The notes below the pieces were generated by a model. That model was not told the DNA's origin, made no database searches, and was given only the letters and a program-made list of their open reading frames with translations. DNA of 64,000 nucleotides. Source: Ohtaekwangia sp. GTDB lineage: Bacteria > Bacteroidota > Bacteroidia > Cytophagales > Cyclobacteriaceae. Positions 14,841-23,685 of the stretch are shown here, piece after piece; positions within the stretch are counted from its first letter, which is position 1; each line of letters starts with the position of its first letter. The position numbers were made by a program, and so were the translations under genes. The DNA is taken from contig JAJNPV010000021.1 in assembly GCA_021155195.1 (NCBI GenBank), positions 310,001 to 374,000 on the forward strand, in the 5' to 3' direction.

Positions 14841-15962
14841 TTGATCGAAACAACTAAAGCTCCGTCCGCACTCAAACGTATATTACTCCCCGGTATCATT
14901 CTTCAATCAGTTCTTATTGGCGGTGGTTATGCCACGGGTAGGGAGATTGTAGAATATGGTGGAAAATTTGGAGCCAGCGGTTGGATTAGCGGGCTTGCTA
15001 TCTTTTTAGGGTTCTCTTTTATTTCAATTCTATCCATTGAAGCGTGTCGTCAATGGCAGGTATATGACTACAAATCGTTGGTTAAGAAATTAATTGGCCC
15101 AGGATGGATGGCTTACGAAATTGTTTATCTCTTGTTGGCTGTCCTTATCATTGCTGTAATGGCATCGGCAGCGGGAGAAATTCTTAATAGCACCTTAGGA
15201 TTTCCGCGGTGGATTGGAGTGATCTTAATTATCTTATTGGTTGGATTTCTTAATTACAAAGGCGATGAGGTGATTGCTAAATTAGAAACATTCGGCACGA
15301 TAGCACTCTTTGCTACCTATATAATTTTCGCCATTTCAGTTTTTTCAAATAAGGGCTCGCAAATAGCAGCTACATTTAGCCGATGGGACACTAGTTATCT
15401 TCCCGATGCCCCTGGTATTGGTCTACTGCTATGGACGGGCGTGTTATACGTAGGTTATAACTTAGCCGTATATCCGGCTTCATTTTTTACATACAAAGGA
15501 ATTCAATCCAAGCGAGAAAGTATTGTAGCAGGCTTTTCTTCGGGATTGTTGATGACTATTCCCTGGTTCTTAACCTACTTTGCAATACTCGCATACTATC
15601 CCGATATAAATGTGTTGGCCGCCACAGTGCCCTGGTTAAAAATGTTGGAGCCGTTCCATGGTTCCTTAAAAATAGTATTTGGGATTGTAGTTGGTTGGAC
15701 TCTGGTCGAAACCGCAACCGGCATGATACACGCCTTTATCAGTCGCGTAGAAACCGAAGTGCTGGAGAGAAAAAAGGAACCACTCAAAAAAACTACCAAG
15801 GCAATTATTTCAGCAGCAGCTTTAATTGCAGCCCTATTACTGGCGCAAGTAGGTATTATCGATTTAGTAGCAAAAGGATATACAATTATGGCTTATGCAA
15901 TGATAGCCGTATATGGTTTACCGCTACTTTACTTTTCTAGGAAATTGATGTTTAAGAAATAA
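14841..15962 (+). CDS. YkvI-like transporter of the amino acid permease fold
   Basis: A 373-residue polytopic inner-membrane protein with about ten hydrophobic segments, beginning GIILQSVLIGGGYATGREIV near residue 20, a glycine-rich first helix typical of LeuT/APC-type folds. It resembles the YkvI membrane-protein family, whose substrate is not known. The start is a TTG (MIETTKAPSAL), with no in-frame ATG upstream that looks better. The C-terminus (SRKLMFKK) is cytoplasmic and basic. Monocistronic, convergent with the ABC permease gene with a 13-bp gap. Confidence 0.75.
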   Translation: MIETTKAPSALKRILLPGIILQSVLIGGGYATGREIVEYGGKFGASGWISGLAIFLGFSFISILSIEACRQWQVYDYKSLVKKLIGPGWMAYEIVYLLLAVLIIAVMASAAGEILNSTLGFPRWIGVILIILLVGFLNYKGDEVIAKLETFGTIALFATYIIFAISVFSNKGSQIAATFSRWDTSYLPDAPGIGLLLWTGVLYVGYNLAVYPASFFTYKGIQSKRESIVAGFSSGLLMTIPWFLTYFAILAYYPDINVLAATVPWLKMLEPFHGSLKIVFGIVVGWTLVETATGMIHAFISRVETEVLERKKEPLKKTTKAIISAAALIAALLLAQVGIIDLVAKGYTIMAYAMIAVYGLPLLYFSRKLMFKK

Positions 15963-15975
15963 ATCCTGAAAATCT

Positions 15976-18390
15976 TTATTCATTCTTTAACGTTTCAGCT
16001 GCGTTAATCCTCGCTGTCTTGAGTGTGAAATAGCTCAAGGTGATCCAGGATATACCCAGCAAGATTAAACCGGAAATAATAAAAACCGCAGGATGTATGC
16101 CTACCTGATACATAAAATTATCAAGCCAACGGTTCATCATCCACCAGGTGATTGGAGTGGCCACTGCAATCGCGATAAGAATCAATTTAGTAAAATCATT
16201 GAGCAGCAAAAAGATTAAACCGGATATGGATGCTCCTAAAACTTTTCTAATGCTAATTTCTTTCAATCGCTGATTAAAGGTTAGCATAGCCATGGCAAAT
16301 AATCCAAAGCAAGCGATCAAAATGGCAAGTGAAGCAAAGGATGCAAATATGATTCCTGTTCGCTCTTCCGCTACATACTGATTGTTTAACCTGTCATCAA
16401 GGAATGAAAATTCAAATTCAAAACTATTGTCAAACTGGGAGTAGGCTTTTTTTATCTCCGAAAGCCTTGCATCCAGATTAGTCGGATCAAGTTTTATCAC
16501 TAAATGATTGTAGGCCGGATAAGAAACAAATATTAATGGACGCACGGGTTCATGCAATGATTGAAAATGAAAATCCTTCACTAAACCAATCACCCTACCG
16601 GTAATTGCTCTTCCATACGCTTCCCATTTAATTTCCTTGCCAATTGGATTTTCCATCTGCAACTGCTTTGCCCCCGTTTCATTCATCACGAAATATGCCA
16701 CTGAATCAGCTTGGGTACGCGGTTGAAAAAATCTACCCTCTGCTAATTCAATGTTCATCGTCCTTATAAAATCATAATCAACAAAGGCTTCAGAAAAAGC
16801 AATCTTGTCATCCGGATGCTCAGGGGATAAGACAAAATTCTGATTGTACTGGCCACCGGGTAGATTAGAACTGGCAGAAACTGAAGAAATTCCGTCCACA
16901 CGAAGTAATTCTGACTTCAATGCTTCTATTCGTCTGCTCACCTCCTGATTCTTTATTGGCACTACTAATATCTCTTCTTTATTGAACCCCAGATTTTTAG
17001 TTCGGATAAAATCCAATTGATTGAATATAACTGCTACTCCGGTAATCAACGCCATCGAAATACTAAACTGTACCACCAAGAGTACTCTTCGTAAAGCAAT
17101 CCCTTGAAGGGAGCTCATGTATTTTCCTTTCAGGATAGCCTGGGGCCTAATGGCAGAAAGTACCAGCGAAGGATAGACCCCGGCCAGTATTCCTGTAATC
17201 AAACCAATCATTAACAAGGTGGGTAAAGAGCCTATATGCATATGGTTAAAACTATAATTCTGCCCGGTAATCGAGTTGTAAACAGGCAAACTTAACTCTA
17301 CAAATAATATTGCCAGCGCAACTGCAAAAAGTGCCATAAGAATAGACTCACTTAAAAATTGTGCTGAGAGTTGACTTCGGAAAGCACCCAGGGTTTTGCG
17401 AATACCAATCTCTTTGGCTCGCTCGGTAGATTTAGCCGTCATCAGGTTCATAAAATTGATGCAGGCTATTAGTAAGGTAAACAAAGCCGCGGCAACCATT
17501 ATGTAGATGTATTCAATGTTGCCATTGGTTTCTAACTCCCAACGCAGGTGCGATTTCAAATGAATATCAATAACGGGTTGAACCCGGAATCCATTGTTAT
17601 TGGCAACCGCTTGCCGGTAGTACTCATCACTTATGTTAATATATTTTCGTGCCCACGAAAGAAGTTTAGCCTCTAACTCTTTCGGATCTGCGCCTGGTTT
17701 TAATCTTATGTAATTATAGTGCCCAAAGTCGGCCCAGGTATAATAATCATCATCCGGGTCAAATGATTTCTCCCGTACATACGAAGCCAACAAATCAAAA
17801 TGAAAATGACTTTGTTCGGGAATGTCTTTGAATACAGCCATTACCTCCAGCAATACGGTATCAGAATTTATGGCAAGGTGTTTCCCAATGGGATCGTCAT
17901 CTCCAAAATATTTTTTAACAGCCGACTCGGAAAGTAAAATGCCATTCACACTTTTCAATGCTTTCTTAGCATCCCCTCGCACAATTGGCAGTTGAAACAC
18001 ATCAAAGAATGTACTATCTACCATGAGTGCATTTCGCTCATCAAATTTTAAATCCTTCTCCAGGTTGCGCACCGAAAATACTTCTCGAGTTAAACCGGCA
18101 GCCCAATAGGGCGACAAACTAACCGCACTTTCTACTTCAGGAAAATCATTTACCATGGCTTGTGCCATAGGATGAGGCGTGCGGGTTTGTGGGTTTTCAT
18201 CTTCCCATGTTATGCGATATAGATTTTGATAGTCAGGATAAAACTGATCATAGGCCAGTTCATGCCGCACATAAACTGAGATCAAAAAAACGCAGGCAAT
18301 TCCCAAGGCAAGGCCAATCACATTGATGCCGGACTGAAGCCCATTTTTTAAAATATTTCTAAATCCGGTTTTAAAATAATTGAAAAGCAT
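15976..18390 (-). CDS. ABC transporter permease, FtsX/MacB type
   Basis: An 804-residue permease with an N-terminal membrane segment (FKNILKN, then GLALGIACVFLISVYV), a large periplasmic MacB-PCD domain, three membrane helices, a second periplasmic domain and a C-terminal three-helix block, i.e. a duplicated FtsX architecture typical of Bacteroidota. Seen: the conserved EIGIRKTLGAFRSQLSAQ and EISIRKVLGAS coupling regions. No ATPase gene is adjacent, which is common in this family because many permeases share one ATPase. Substrate unknown: related proteins move lipoproteins or peptides or act by mechanotransmission. Confidence 0.88.
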   Translation of the reverse strand: MLFNYFKTGFRNILKNGLQSGINVIGLALGIACVFLISVYVRHELAYDQFYPDYQNLYRITWEDENPQTRTPHPMAQAMVNDFPEVESAVSLSPYWAAGLTREVFSVRNLEKDLKFDERNALMVDSTFFDVFQLPIVRGDAKKALKSVNGILLSESAVKKYFGDDDPIGKHLAINSDTVLLEVMAVFKDIPEQSHFHFDLLASYVREKSFDPDDDYYTWADFGHYNYIRLKPGADPKELEAKLLSWARKYINISDEYYRQAVANNNGFRVQPVIDIHLKSHLRWELETNGNIEYIYIMVAAALFTLLIACINFMNLMTAKSTERAKEIGIRKTLGAFRSQLSAQFLSESILMALFAVALAILFVELSLPVYNSITGQNYSFNHMHIGSLPTLLMIGLITGILAGVYPSLVLSAIRPQAILKGKYMSSLQGIALRRVLLVVQFSISMALITGVAVIFNQLDFIRTKNLGFNKEEILVVPIKNQEVSRRIEALKSELLRVDGISSVSASSNLPGGQYNQNFVLSPEHPDDKIAFSEAFVDYDFIRTMNIELAEGRFFQPRTQADSVAYFVMNETGAKQLQMENPIGKEIKWEAYGRAITGRVIGLVKDFHFQSLHEPVRPLIFVSYPAYNHLVIKLDPTNLDARLSEIKKAYSQFDNSFEFEFSFLDDRLNNQYVAEERTGIIFASFASLAILIACFGLFAMAMLTFNQRLKEISIRKVLGASISGLIFLLLNDFTKLILIAIAVATPITWWMMNRWLDNFMYQVGIHPAVFIISGLILLGISWITLSYFTLKTARINAAETLKNE

Positions 18391-18598
18391 GGGGCTGATT
18401 GTTTATTGGTGACATCAAATACCAAGAATTAAACCAAATATAAAGTTTGATTATTGAGCTAATTTGAATCTTTATATAAAGATCATAGTTCATTTTCGCC
18501 CGAATGTGTTCGGATGTGGGCGTATAAAAATTTTTATTCCGAAAGGAATCTGCTGGGTATTAATGAGTAATCACTCAAATTTGAAATCATTTTAAAAG

Positions 18599-18632
18599 TA
18601 AAGGGCTTGACAAAAACGTCAAGCCCTTTTTG
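18599..18632 (-). terminator. Intrinsic terminator
   Basis: A strong 12-bp stem, AAAGGGCTTGAC and GTCAAGCCCTTT, with a short A-rich loop, lies at about 18599-18632, downstream of the small PepSY-like gene ending at 18660 and reading on the same strand; a T-rich tract follows on that strand. It should stop transcription of that gene before the ABC permease gene. It could also act on the plus strand. Confidence 0.8.
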
Positions 18633-18659
18633 GAACGCATAATCCTTAGGTGATTAACC

Positions 18660-18950
18660 TTAGGCTATCACGTTACCGTCTTTGTCAAACTTAACTGTTT
18701 TCGTTTGACCTTCTTTTGTGAATTCAACTTCATACTCGGTAGTTGCCTCAAGTAAGTAAGCCTTGCTTATGGTCCATTCCTTATAGTCAGCCGCAATGGT
18801 GTTCTTCACTGCCTGGGGAAGATCTGCTGCCTTAATCTCCTTCTTCTCCTGCAACACTTCCATGCAGTTAGTGTTAGTCGAATAAATGGGCGCTGCAATA
18901 GCAGATAAACTCAATAAAGCTGCTGCCGAAACAAAAAATAACTTTTTCAT
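18660..18950 (-). CDS. Exported PepSY-like small protein
   Basis: The 96-residue product has a signal peptide (MKKLFFVSAAALLSLSAIAA) and a small PepSY-like body: LPQAVKNTIAADYKEW, then TTEYEVEFTKEGQTKTVKFD and the ending KDGNVIA. Such proteins bind metals or modulate periplasmic proteases; the function here is unknown. I reject the longer reading to 19115, because its N-terminus is not protein-like and the signal peptide begins at 18950. It is followed by a terminator and divergent from the alpha/beta hydrolase gene. Confidence 0.85.
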   Translation of the reverse strand: MKKLFFVSAAALLSLSAIAAPIYSTNTNCMEVLQEKKEIKAADLPQAVKNTIAADYKEWTISKAYLLEATTEYEVEFTKEGQTKTVKFDKDGNVIA

Positions 18951-19132
18951 AATTAAAAAATTTAATGTGTAACTTATATTCTTTAATTCTTGGTAGTCCA
19001 GAATAATGCCAACAGATGTGCATTCATTTATAACCCGAAAACATAGATTTTGAAAATGAGTAAAGCTTTTTGTGAGGCGGAAAATAAACGGCTGCGGAAA
19101 AAATTCCCTTAACATTGTTCCACACTCTTATT

Positions 19133-19783
19133 ATGGAAGTAATTAATCATTCTATTACCACAGCTTCAGGAGATACGATTTCTGCTGAGACTTACGTTAT
19201 CAAAAATCCTTCAGCCATGTTAGTATTGGCGCACGGAGCAGGAGCCGGCATGAATCACGTCTTTATGAAATCTGTCTCCCAAGAACTTGCCAATCTTAAC
19301 ATTGCTACCCTTCGATACAATTTTCTTTACATGGAGCAAAAGAAGAAGCGACCTGATTTCCCTGCAGTAGCCCATCTTGCAGTAGCTGCTGCATTGACAA
19401 AAGCGCATGAACTTTATCCAAAATTACCGTTGTTTGTTGGTGGCAAATCATTTGGAGGAAGAATGACTTCGCAATATCTTTCAAAACATCCTTCGGATTT
19501 CGTAAAAGGAATTGTATTTGTAGGATTTCCACTACATCCGGCCGGCAAGCCATCGGTTGAACGGGCTGATCATTTAAAAAATATTGAGACCCCTATGTTA
19601 TTCTTACAAGGAACACGCGATTCGCTGGCGGAGTGGAGTTTAATCAATAGTGTTACTGAATCGTTGCCTACGGCTACTTTAAAAAAAATTGATGGCGCTG
19701 ATCACAGTTTTAAAGCAGGTAAACAAAATTTAATTCCATTATTGACATTGTCTATTAAAGAGTGGATAGAAGTCCACAGTTAG
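19133..19783 (+). CDS. Alpha/beta hydrolase, KANL3/Tex30-type
   Basis: A 216-residue cytoplasmic alpha/beta hydrolase. Seen: the oxyanion loop LAHGAGAGMNHVFM, the nucleophile elbow GGKSFGGR (Ser), the acid in LQGTRDSL and the catalytic His in DGADHSF. Family precedent suggests a carboxylester or thioester hydrolase, with substrate unknown. I start at the ATG at 19133; a TTG at 19115 would add six residues. The 3' end overlaps a dyad (see the separate entry). Confidence 0.85.
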   Translation: MEVINHSITTASGDTISAETYVIKNPSAMLVLAHGAGAGMNHVFMKSVSQELANLNIATLRYNFLYMEQKKKRPDFPAVAHLAVAAALTKAHELYPKLPLFVGGKSFGGRMTSQYLSKHPSDFVKGIVFVGFPLHPAGKPSVERADHLKNIETPMLFLQGTRDSLAEWSLINSVTESLPTATLKKIDGADHSFKAGKQNLIPLLTLSIKEWIEVHS

Positions 19784-19801
19784 TTTGTGAACTTCTATCC
19801 G
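19763..19801. terminator. Hairpin at end of hydrolase gene
   Basis: GGATAGAAGT, at the end of the hydrolase coding sequence, is followed by CCACAGTTAGTTTGTG and then ACTTCTATCC, an exact 10-bp inverted pair extended by CACA/TGTG. It lies between two convergent genes, spans the hydrolase stop codon, and may be a bidirectional transcription stop, although no T-tract is strong. Confidence 0.5.
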
Positions 19802-19821
19802 TGGGCTGTTGACTGGCCAAC

Positions 19822-20730
19822 TTAGTATCCCCACTTCTTCATAATATCATAATCCTCCTTCATACACTCAAGCGGTGTTTTTCCTTGATAAGATTCCTGT
19901 TCTACAATAAAATGAATCGTACCGCCAGACTTACGTCCAAGGTCAATAACCTCTTTTGTATTTACCACTCCAGCACCTAAAATGGTGCTTTCATATTTTT
20001 CATGCCCTCCATCACTTAGTATTTCATCTTTCACATGCATGGATTGAAAGCGACCGGGGTATTTTTGTACAATGTCAATTGCTTTTGCTCCTCCATTGTA
20101 AAGGTTGCCAATATCCAACTGTTGCATCACTAATTCCGGATCAGTGTGCTGCAAAATAATATCGTACAGGGTTTCGTCATTAAGTTTCACGCTGAATTCA
20201 AAATCATGGTTGTGATAGCCAAACTTCATTCCTGATTTTTTGCAAAGCTCTCCATTCTTATTAAATAACTCCATTGTTCGAAGTGTGGTGTCATACGTAT
20301 CTCGTAGTTTTTCATTGAGCGATGGGCTAATTACAAATTGCTGGCCCATGGTGGCTGCATCTTCTATTGTATACTTCCAACTATCCGTAAAATCCTTTGT
20401 AGTTTCGTCCCAATGTCGGGGGCCAAATACAGTATGCCCGCTGGGCATTGTCATTCCTAAATCGCCCAATATTTTTTTAAATTCAACAGCTGTGTATCCA
20501 TAGAATTTGCGATCCACATAGTTAGCATGCTCAACATGCTGATAACCAATTTTCGCAAGTTCCTTTAACGTACCCAACGGATCAACCTCCATCTCGTCTC
20601 GAACACAATACAGTTGCAAGCCCATCAATTCCTTCTTTATAGGGCTAGAAAAATTACAAGATGAAAGGAGGGCGGTTCCGGCCATAGCCATAGCACCTGT
20701 TTTAATGAAATCTCTTCGGGTCGTATTCAT
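19822..20730 (-). CDS. Exported sugar phosphate isomerase/epimerase (TIM barrel)
   Basis: A 302-residue xylose-isomerase-like TIM-barrel protein with a twin-arginine signal (MNTTRRDFIKTGAMAMAGTALLSSC) that also has a lipobox-like end. Seen: GLQLYCVRDEMEVDPLGTL in the first strand and helix, the metal-binding Glu/His region (GYHNHDFEF, MQQLDIGNL) and SMHVKDEI. It probably acts on a sugar or inositol-like substrate in the periplasm; substrate unknown. It is paralogous in type to the frameshifted gene at 1051-1880. No operon partner. Confidence 0.88.
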   Translation of the reverse strand: MNTTRRDFIKTGAMAMAGTALLSSCNFSSPIKKELMGLQLYCVRDEMEVDPLGTLKELAKIGYQHVEHANYVDRKFYGYTAVEFKKILGDLGMTMPSGHTVFGPRHWDETTKDFTDSWKYTIEDAATMGQQFVISPSLNEKLRDTYDTTLRTMELFNKNGELCKKSGMKFGYHNHDFEFSVKLNDETLYDIILQHTDPELVMQQLDIGNLYNGGAKAIDIVQKYPGRFQSMHVKDEILSDGGHEKYESTILGAGVVNTKEVIDLGRKSGGTIHFIVEQESYQGKTPLECMKEDYDIMKKWGY

Positions 20731-21114
20731 AGGTAAGTGAGTTTAGAGTAGTGAATATCATGAAAATTTTCTTAAAAAAGTTATTTTTTCTGTGGATGGT
20801 CTCCTGAATGTTCAGAACCTTAAATGACTCAACATTCAACTCTTTAATTTTTAGTTTAAACGGACAAAAGAAACAAAGGCACGCTCCACTAAATTTCAAA
20901 AAACAATTTCAGCACTGGTTTAAAACACTCTAATTAGATTAATCAGAAAGGATTTAACATATTATTTACAATTGAAACAGTATTGTATGCACTTAAAGGT
21001 TGTGTGCACTTTATTAAATGGCGAACTTTGTAAACAAGAAATCAACGAATCTGTTAGATCATCGAGGCATCAGATTCATTTTCGGTCATTCACCGAGCCA
21101 CTTAATTAAGACTA
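20731..21114. other. Non-coding gap before the TonB-receptor gene
   Basis: This 384-bp AT-rich stretch shows no supported gene; the open frames in it are short and unlike proteins. TGCACTTAAAGGTTGTGTGCA at 20988-21008 has short complementary ends (TGCAC, GTGCA) and could be a regulator site upstream of the barrel gene, but that is only a guess. The promoters of the two flanking divergent genes must be here. Confidence 0.5.
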
Positions 21115-23502
21115 ATGATTATAAAATCTATACTCAAAAGTATTATTGCTCTTTTTTTCACAATCAACGCATTGGGTCAATCATACTCAATAACAGGTTC
21201 CCTGGTTGATGAGAACAGTAATCCCATTTCGTTTGCCAATATTGCCCTGTATGAACAGGCAGATTCACTCTTGGTTAAAGGCGATGTATCAGACGATTCA
21301 GGTAAATTCTTAATTCAGGCAGATGCAGGCAACTATTACATAAGAATAACTTTCATTTCTTTTCAAGAAAAAATAATTCCTTCTGTGAGAATTTCTAACA
21401 AGCCTATTCAACTTGGTAAAATTATTCTCTCAGAAAATACAGATCTGCTAAGTGAAGTGGTTGTACTCGGTGAAAAAAGTCAGATGGAGTTATCACTTGA
21501 CAAACGTGTGTTCAATGTTGAAAAAGATCTAAGCAACATCGGACGAAACGTTTCCGAAATCCTTGACAATGTGCCATCGGTAACCGTGGATGTAGACGGA
21601 AATGTTAGTCTTCGCGGAAGTGAAAATGTAAGGATTCTAATTAATGGAAAGCCATCAGGCCTGGCTGGTATTAGCAGCACAGATGCCCTCCGGCAACTGC
21701 AAGGAAACATGATAGAGTCTGTTGAGGTGATTACAAATCCATCCGCTCGATTTGATGCAGAGGGCGAAGTAGGGATTATCAATATCATTCTTAAAAAAAA
21801 TATTAAACAAGGACTTAACGGATCCTTTACAGGAACGGCAGGCTACCCGGATAACTATGTTAGCTCCTTTAATCTAAATTTCCGCAAGGGAAATGTAAAC
21901 CTTAATGGAAGTTATGCTTTGAACTATCGGGCAAGTCCCGGTTCTGGAAAATCATCACAACAATACTTTAGCCCTGATACGAGTTTTGTTTACGATCAAA
22001 CTCAAAAGCGTGAGCGTTCCGGATTGTCTCACAATTTTATGTTTGGTGCTGAATACTCGCTAACTGATAAAAGTTCGCTCACGGGAGCCATCGCTTACCG
22101 CAGATCAGATGGGTTAAACACTTCGGAAATTACGTATCAGGATTTCGATTCAAACGGTGATTTAGTTAAAACAGTAGTTCGCGATGAACGTGAAAAAGAG
22201 CCAGAAGAAAACATTGATGCGTCCTTAAGTTTTAGAAAAGATTTTGACAGGAAAGGACAGACCCTTACTATTGATGCCAAACTTATCAGGAGTGATGAAC
22301 TTGAGTTGACAGAGTATAATCAATCGGATGATACGGGTAGTGATCTCATTCAGCAACGTGGCACTAACACTGAAAATGAATCGAATCAGTTATTGCAAAT
22401 AGATTACATTCATCCGTTTGGCGAGAAGGGGAAGCTGGAGTTTGGTGGAAAAACGGCTACACGCATTATTGAAAATAAATTTTTACTTGAACAACTGGAT
22501 GAGTCATCCTGGGCAACACTTCCCTCCTTCAATAATAACCTGATCTATACTGAGCGTATACATGCCTTATACGCAATCATTGGAAATAGTATTAATCGTT
22601 ACTCCTTTCAACTGGGGGTGCGAGGAGAATTTTCTGACATCACAACAGAACTTACCGTTACCGATAATATTAACAACCGAACGTATTTCAATTTATTTCC
22701 TAGTGCCCATTTTTCCTATCAAGTATCAGATCCAGCCTCAGTTCAGTTCAGTTATAGTTACCGTATTAGTCGACCGCGAATTCGGGATTTAATGCCCTAC
22801 TCAAATTTTACAGATTCGAGGGTATTCTTTTCAGGAAATCCAAATCTAAATCCTGAGTATACCCATTCCTTTGAAGGTGGTTATCTATTGAATTGGGAAA
22901 ATGCTTCATTACTTACCAATGCTTATTATCGGTATCGCCTTGGCGTGGTGCAACGAATCACACAAGTTGATGACGAAGGTCTAACTCGTATTTTTCCGGT
23001 CAATCTTGCAACTGAAAATGCAGTAGGTCTTGAATTTAACCTTTCCTATTCGTTACAAGACTGGTGGCGTTTAAATACAAACGGAAACTTTTACCGTGCC
23101 ATCACAAATGGAATTTTCGAAGAACAGACATTTTATAGTGATACCTATACCTGGACGAGTCGACTAACTTCAAGAGTTACCTTCTTAAAAAAGAATAATT
23201 TTCAAACCTCATTCAACTACAGAGCTCCAAGAATTACCACTCAGGGAAAAGATCTTTCTATTTACTCGCTTGACCTCGGGTATTCAAAAGATTTATTAAA
23301 AGGAAAAGGTACCCTGACTGCCAGTGTGCAGGATGTTTTTAATTCGCGGAAGCGCAGAAGAATTATTGACAGCGATGGGTATTATTCAACCTCTGAATTT
23401 CAATGGCGAGCGCGGCAATTTCTACTCACATTTACCTATCGTTTAAATCAGAAAAAAGTAGATCGCGAGTCAGACGAGAACTCGTTGGATGGGGATTATT
23501 GA
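21115..23502 (+). CDS. TonB-dependent receptor-like outer-membrane beta-barrel
   Basis: A 795-residue outer-membrane protein with a signal peptide (ending LFFTINALGQ), then a carboxypeptidase-regulatory-like domain (YSITGSLVDENSNPISFANI), a plug-like segment (VRILINGKPSGLAG, then QGNMIESVEVITNPSARFDA) and a C-terminal barrel of the outer-membrane beta-barrel family 3 type, with a terminal FLLTFTYRL. It is shorter than SusC-type receptors, and no SusD partner is adjacent. The ligand is unknown. Monocistronic, upstream of clpB with a 183-bp gap that shows no clear signals. Confidence 0.88.
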   Translation: MIIKSILKSIIALFFTINALGQSYSITGSLVDENSNPISFANIALYEQADSLLVKGDVSDDSGKFLIQADAGNYYIRITFISFQEKIIPSVRISNKPIQLGKIILSENTDLLSEVVVLGEKSQMELSLDKRVFNVEKDLSNIGRNVSEILDNVPSVTVDVDGNVSLRGSENVRILINGKPSGLAGISSTDALRQLQGNMIESVEVITNPSARFDAEGEVGIINIILKKNIKQGLNGSFTGTAGYPDNYVSSFNLNFRKGNVNLNGSYALNYRASPGSGKSSQQYFSPDTSFVYDQTQKRERSGLSHNFMFGAEYSLTDKSSLTGAIAYRRSDGLNTSEITYQDFDSNGDLVKTVVRDEREKEPEENIDASLSFRKDFDRKGQTLTIDAKLIRSDELELTEYNQSDDTGSDLIQQRGTNTENESNQLLQIDYIHPFGEKGKLEFGGKTATRIIENKFLLEQLDESSWATLPSFNNNLIYTERIHALYAIIGNSINRYSFQLGVRGEFSDITTELTVTDNINNRTYFNLFPSAHFSYQVSDPASVQFSYSYRISRPRIRDLMPYSNFTDSRVFFSGNPNLNPEYTHSFEGGYLLNWENASLLTNAYYRYRLGVVQRITQVDDEGLTRIFPVNLATENAVGLEFNLSYSLQDWWRLNTNGNFYRAITNGIFEEQTFYSDTYTWTSRLTSRVTFLKKNNFQTSFNYRAPRITTQGKDLSIYSLDLGYSKDLLKGKGTLTASVQDVFNSRKRRRIIDSDGYYSTSEFQWRARQFLLTFTYRLNQKKVDRESDENSLDGDY

Positions 23503-23685
23503 TCATTCAACTCTTATAAGTTACTAATTAGCCAATCGACTTTATGTTATCAATTTTTGGCATGCAATAAGTCAAAGTGTCTGGAAATTACTGAGTTACA
23601 AGCAATTCAATGACATAATTTCTTAAAATTATCAACTGGAATGAATGGATTCTAATTTGTTGAAGGGTGTATAAATCATTCTATT

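Noticed and set aside
18660..19115. Longer start for the PepSY-like protein
   Set aside because: The extra residues come from AT-rich intergenic DNA; the signal peptide starts at 18950.
20702..20899. Small minus-strand frame upstream of the isomerase at 19822-20730
   Set aside because: Overlaps the isomerase start, composition unlike protein, no motifs.
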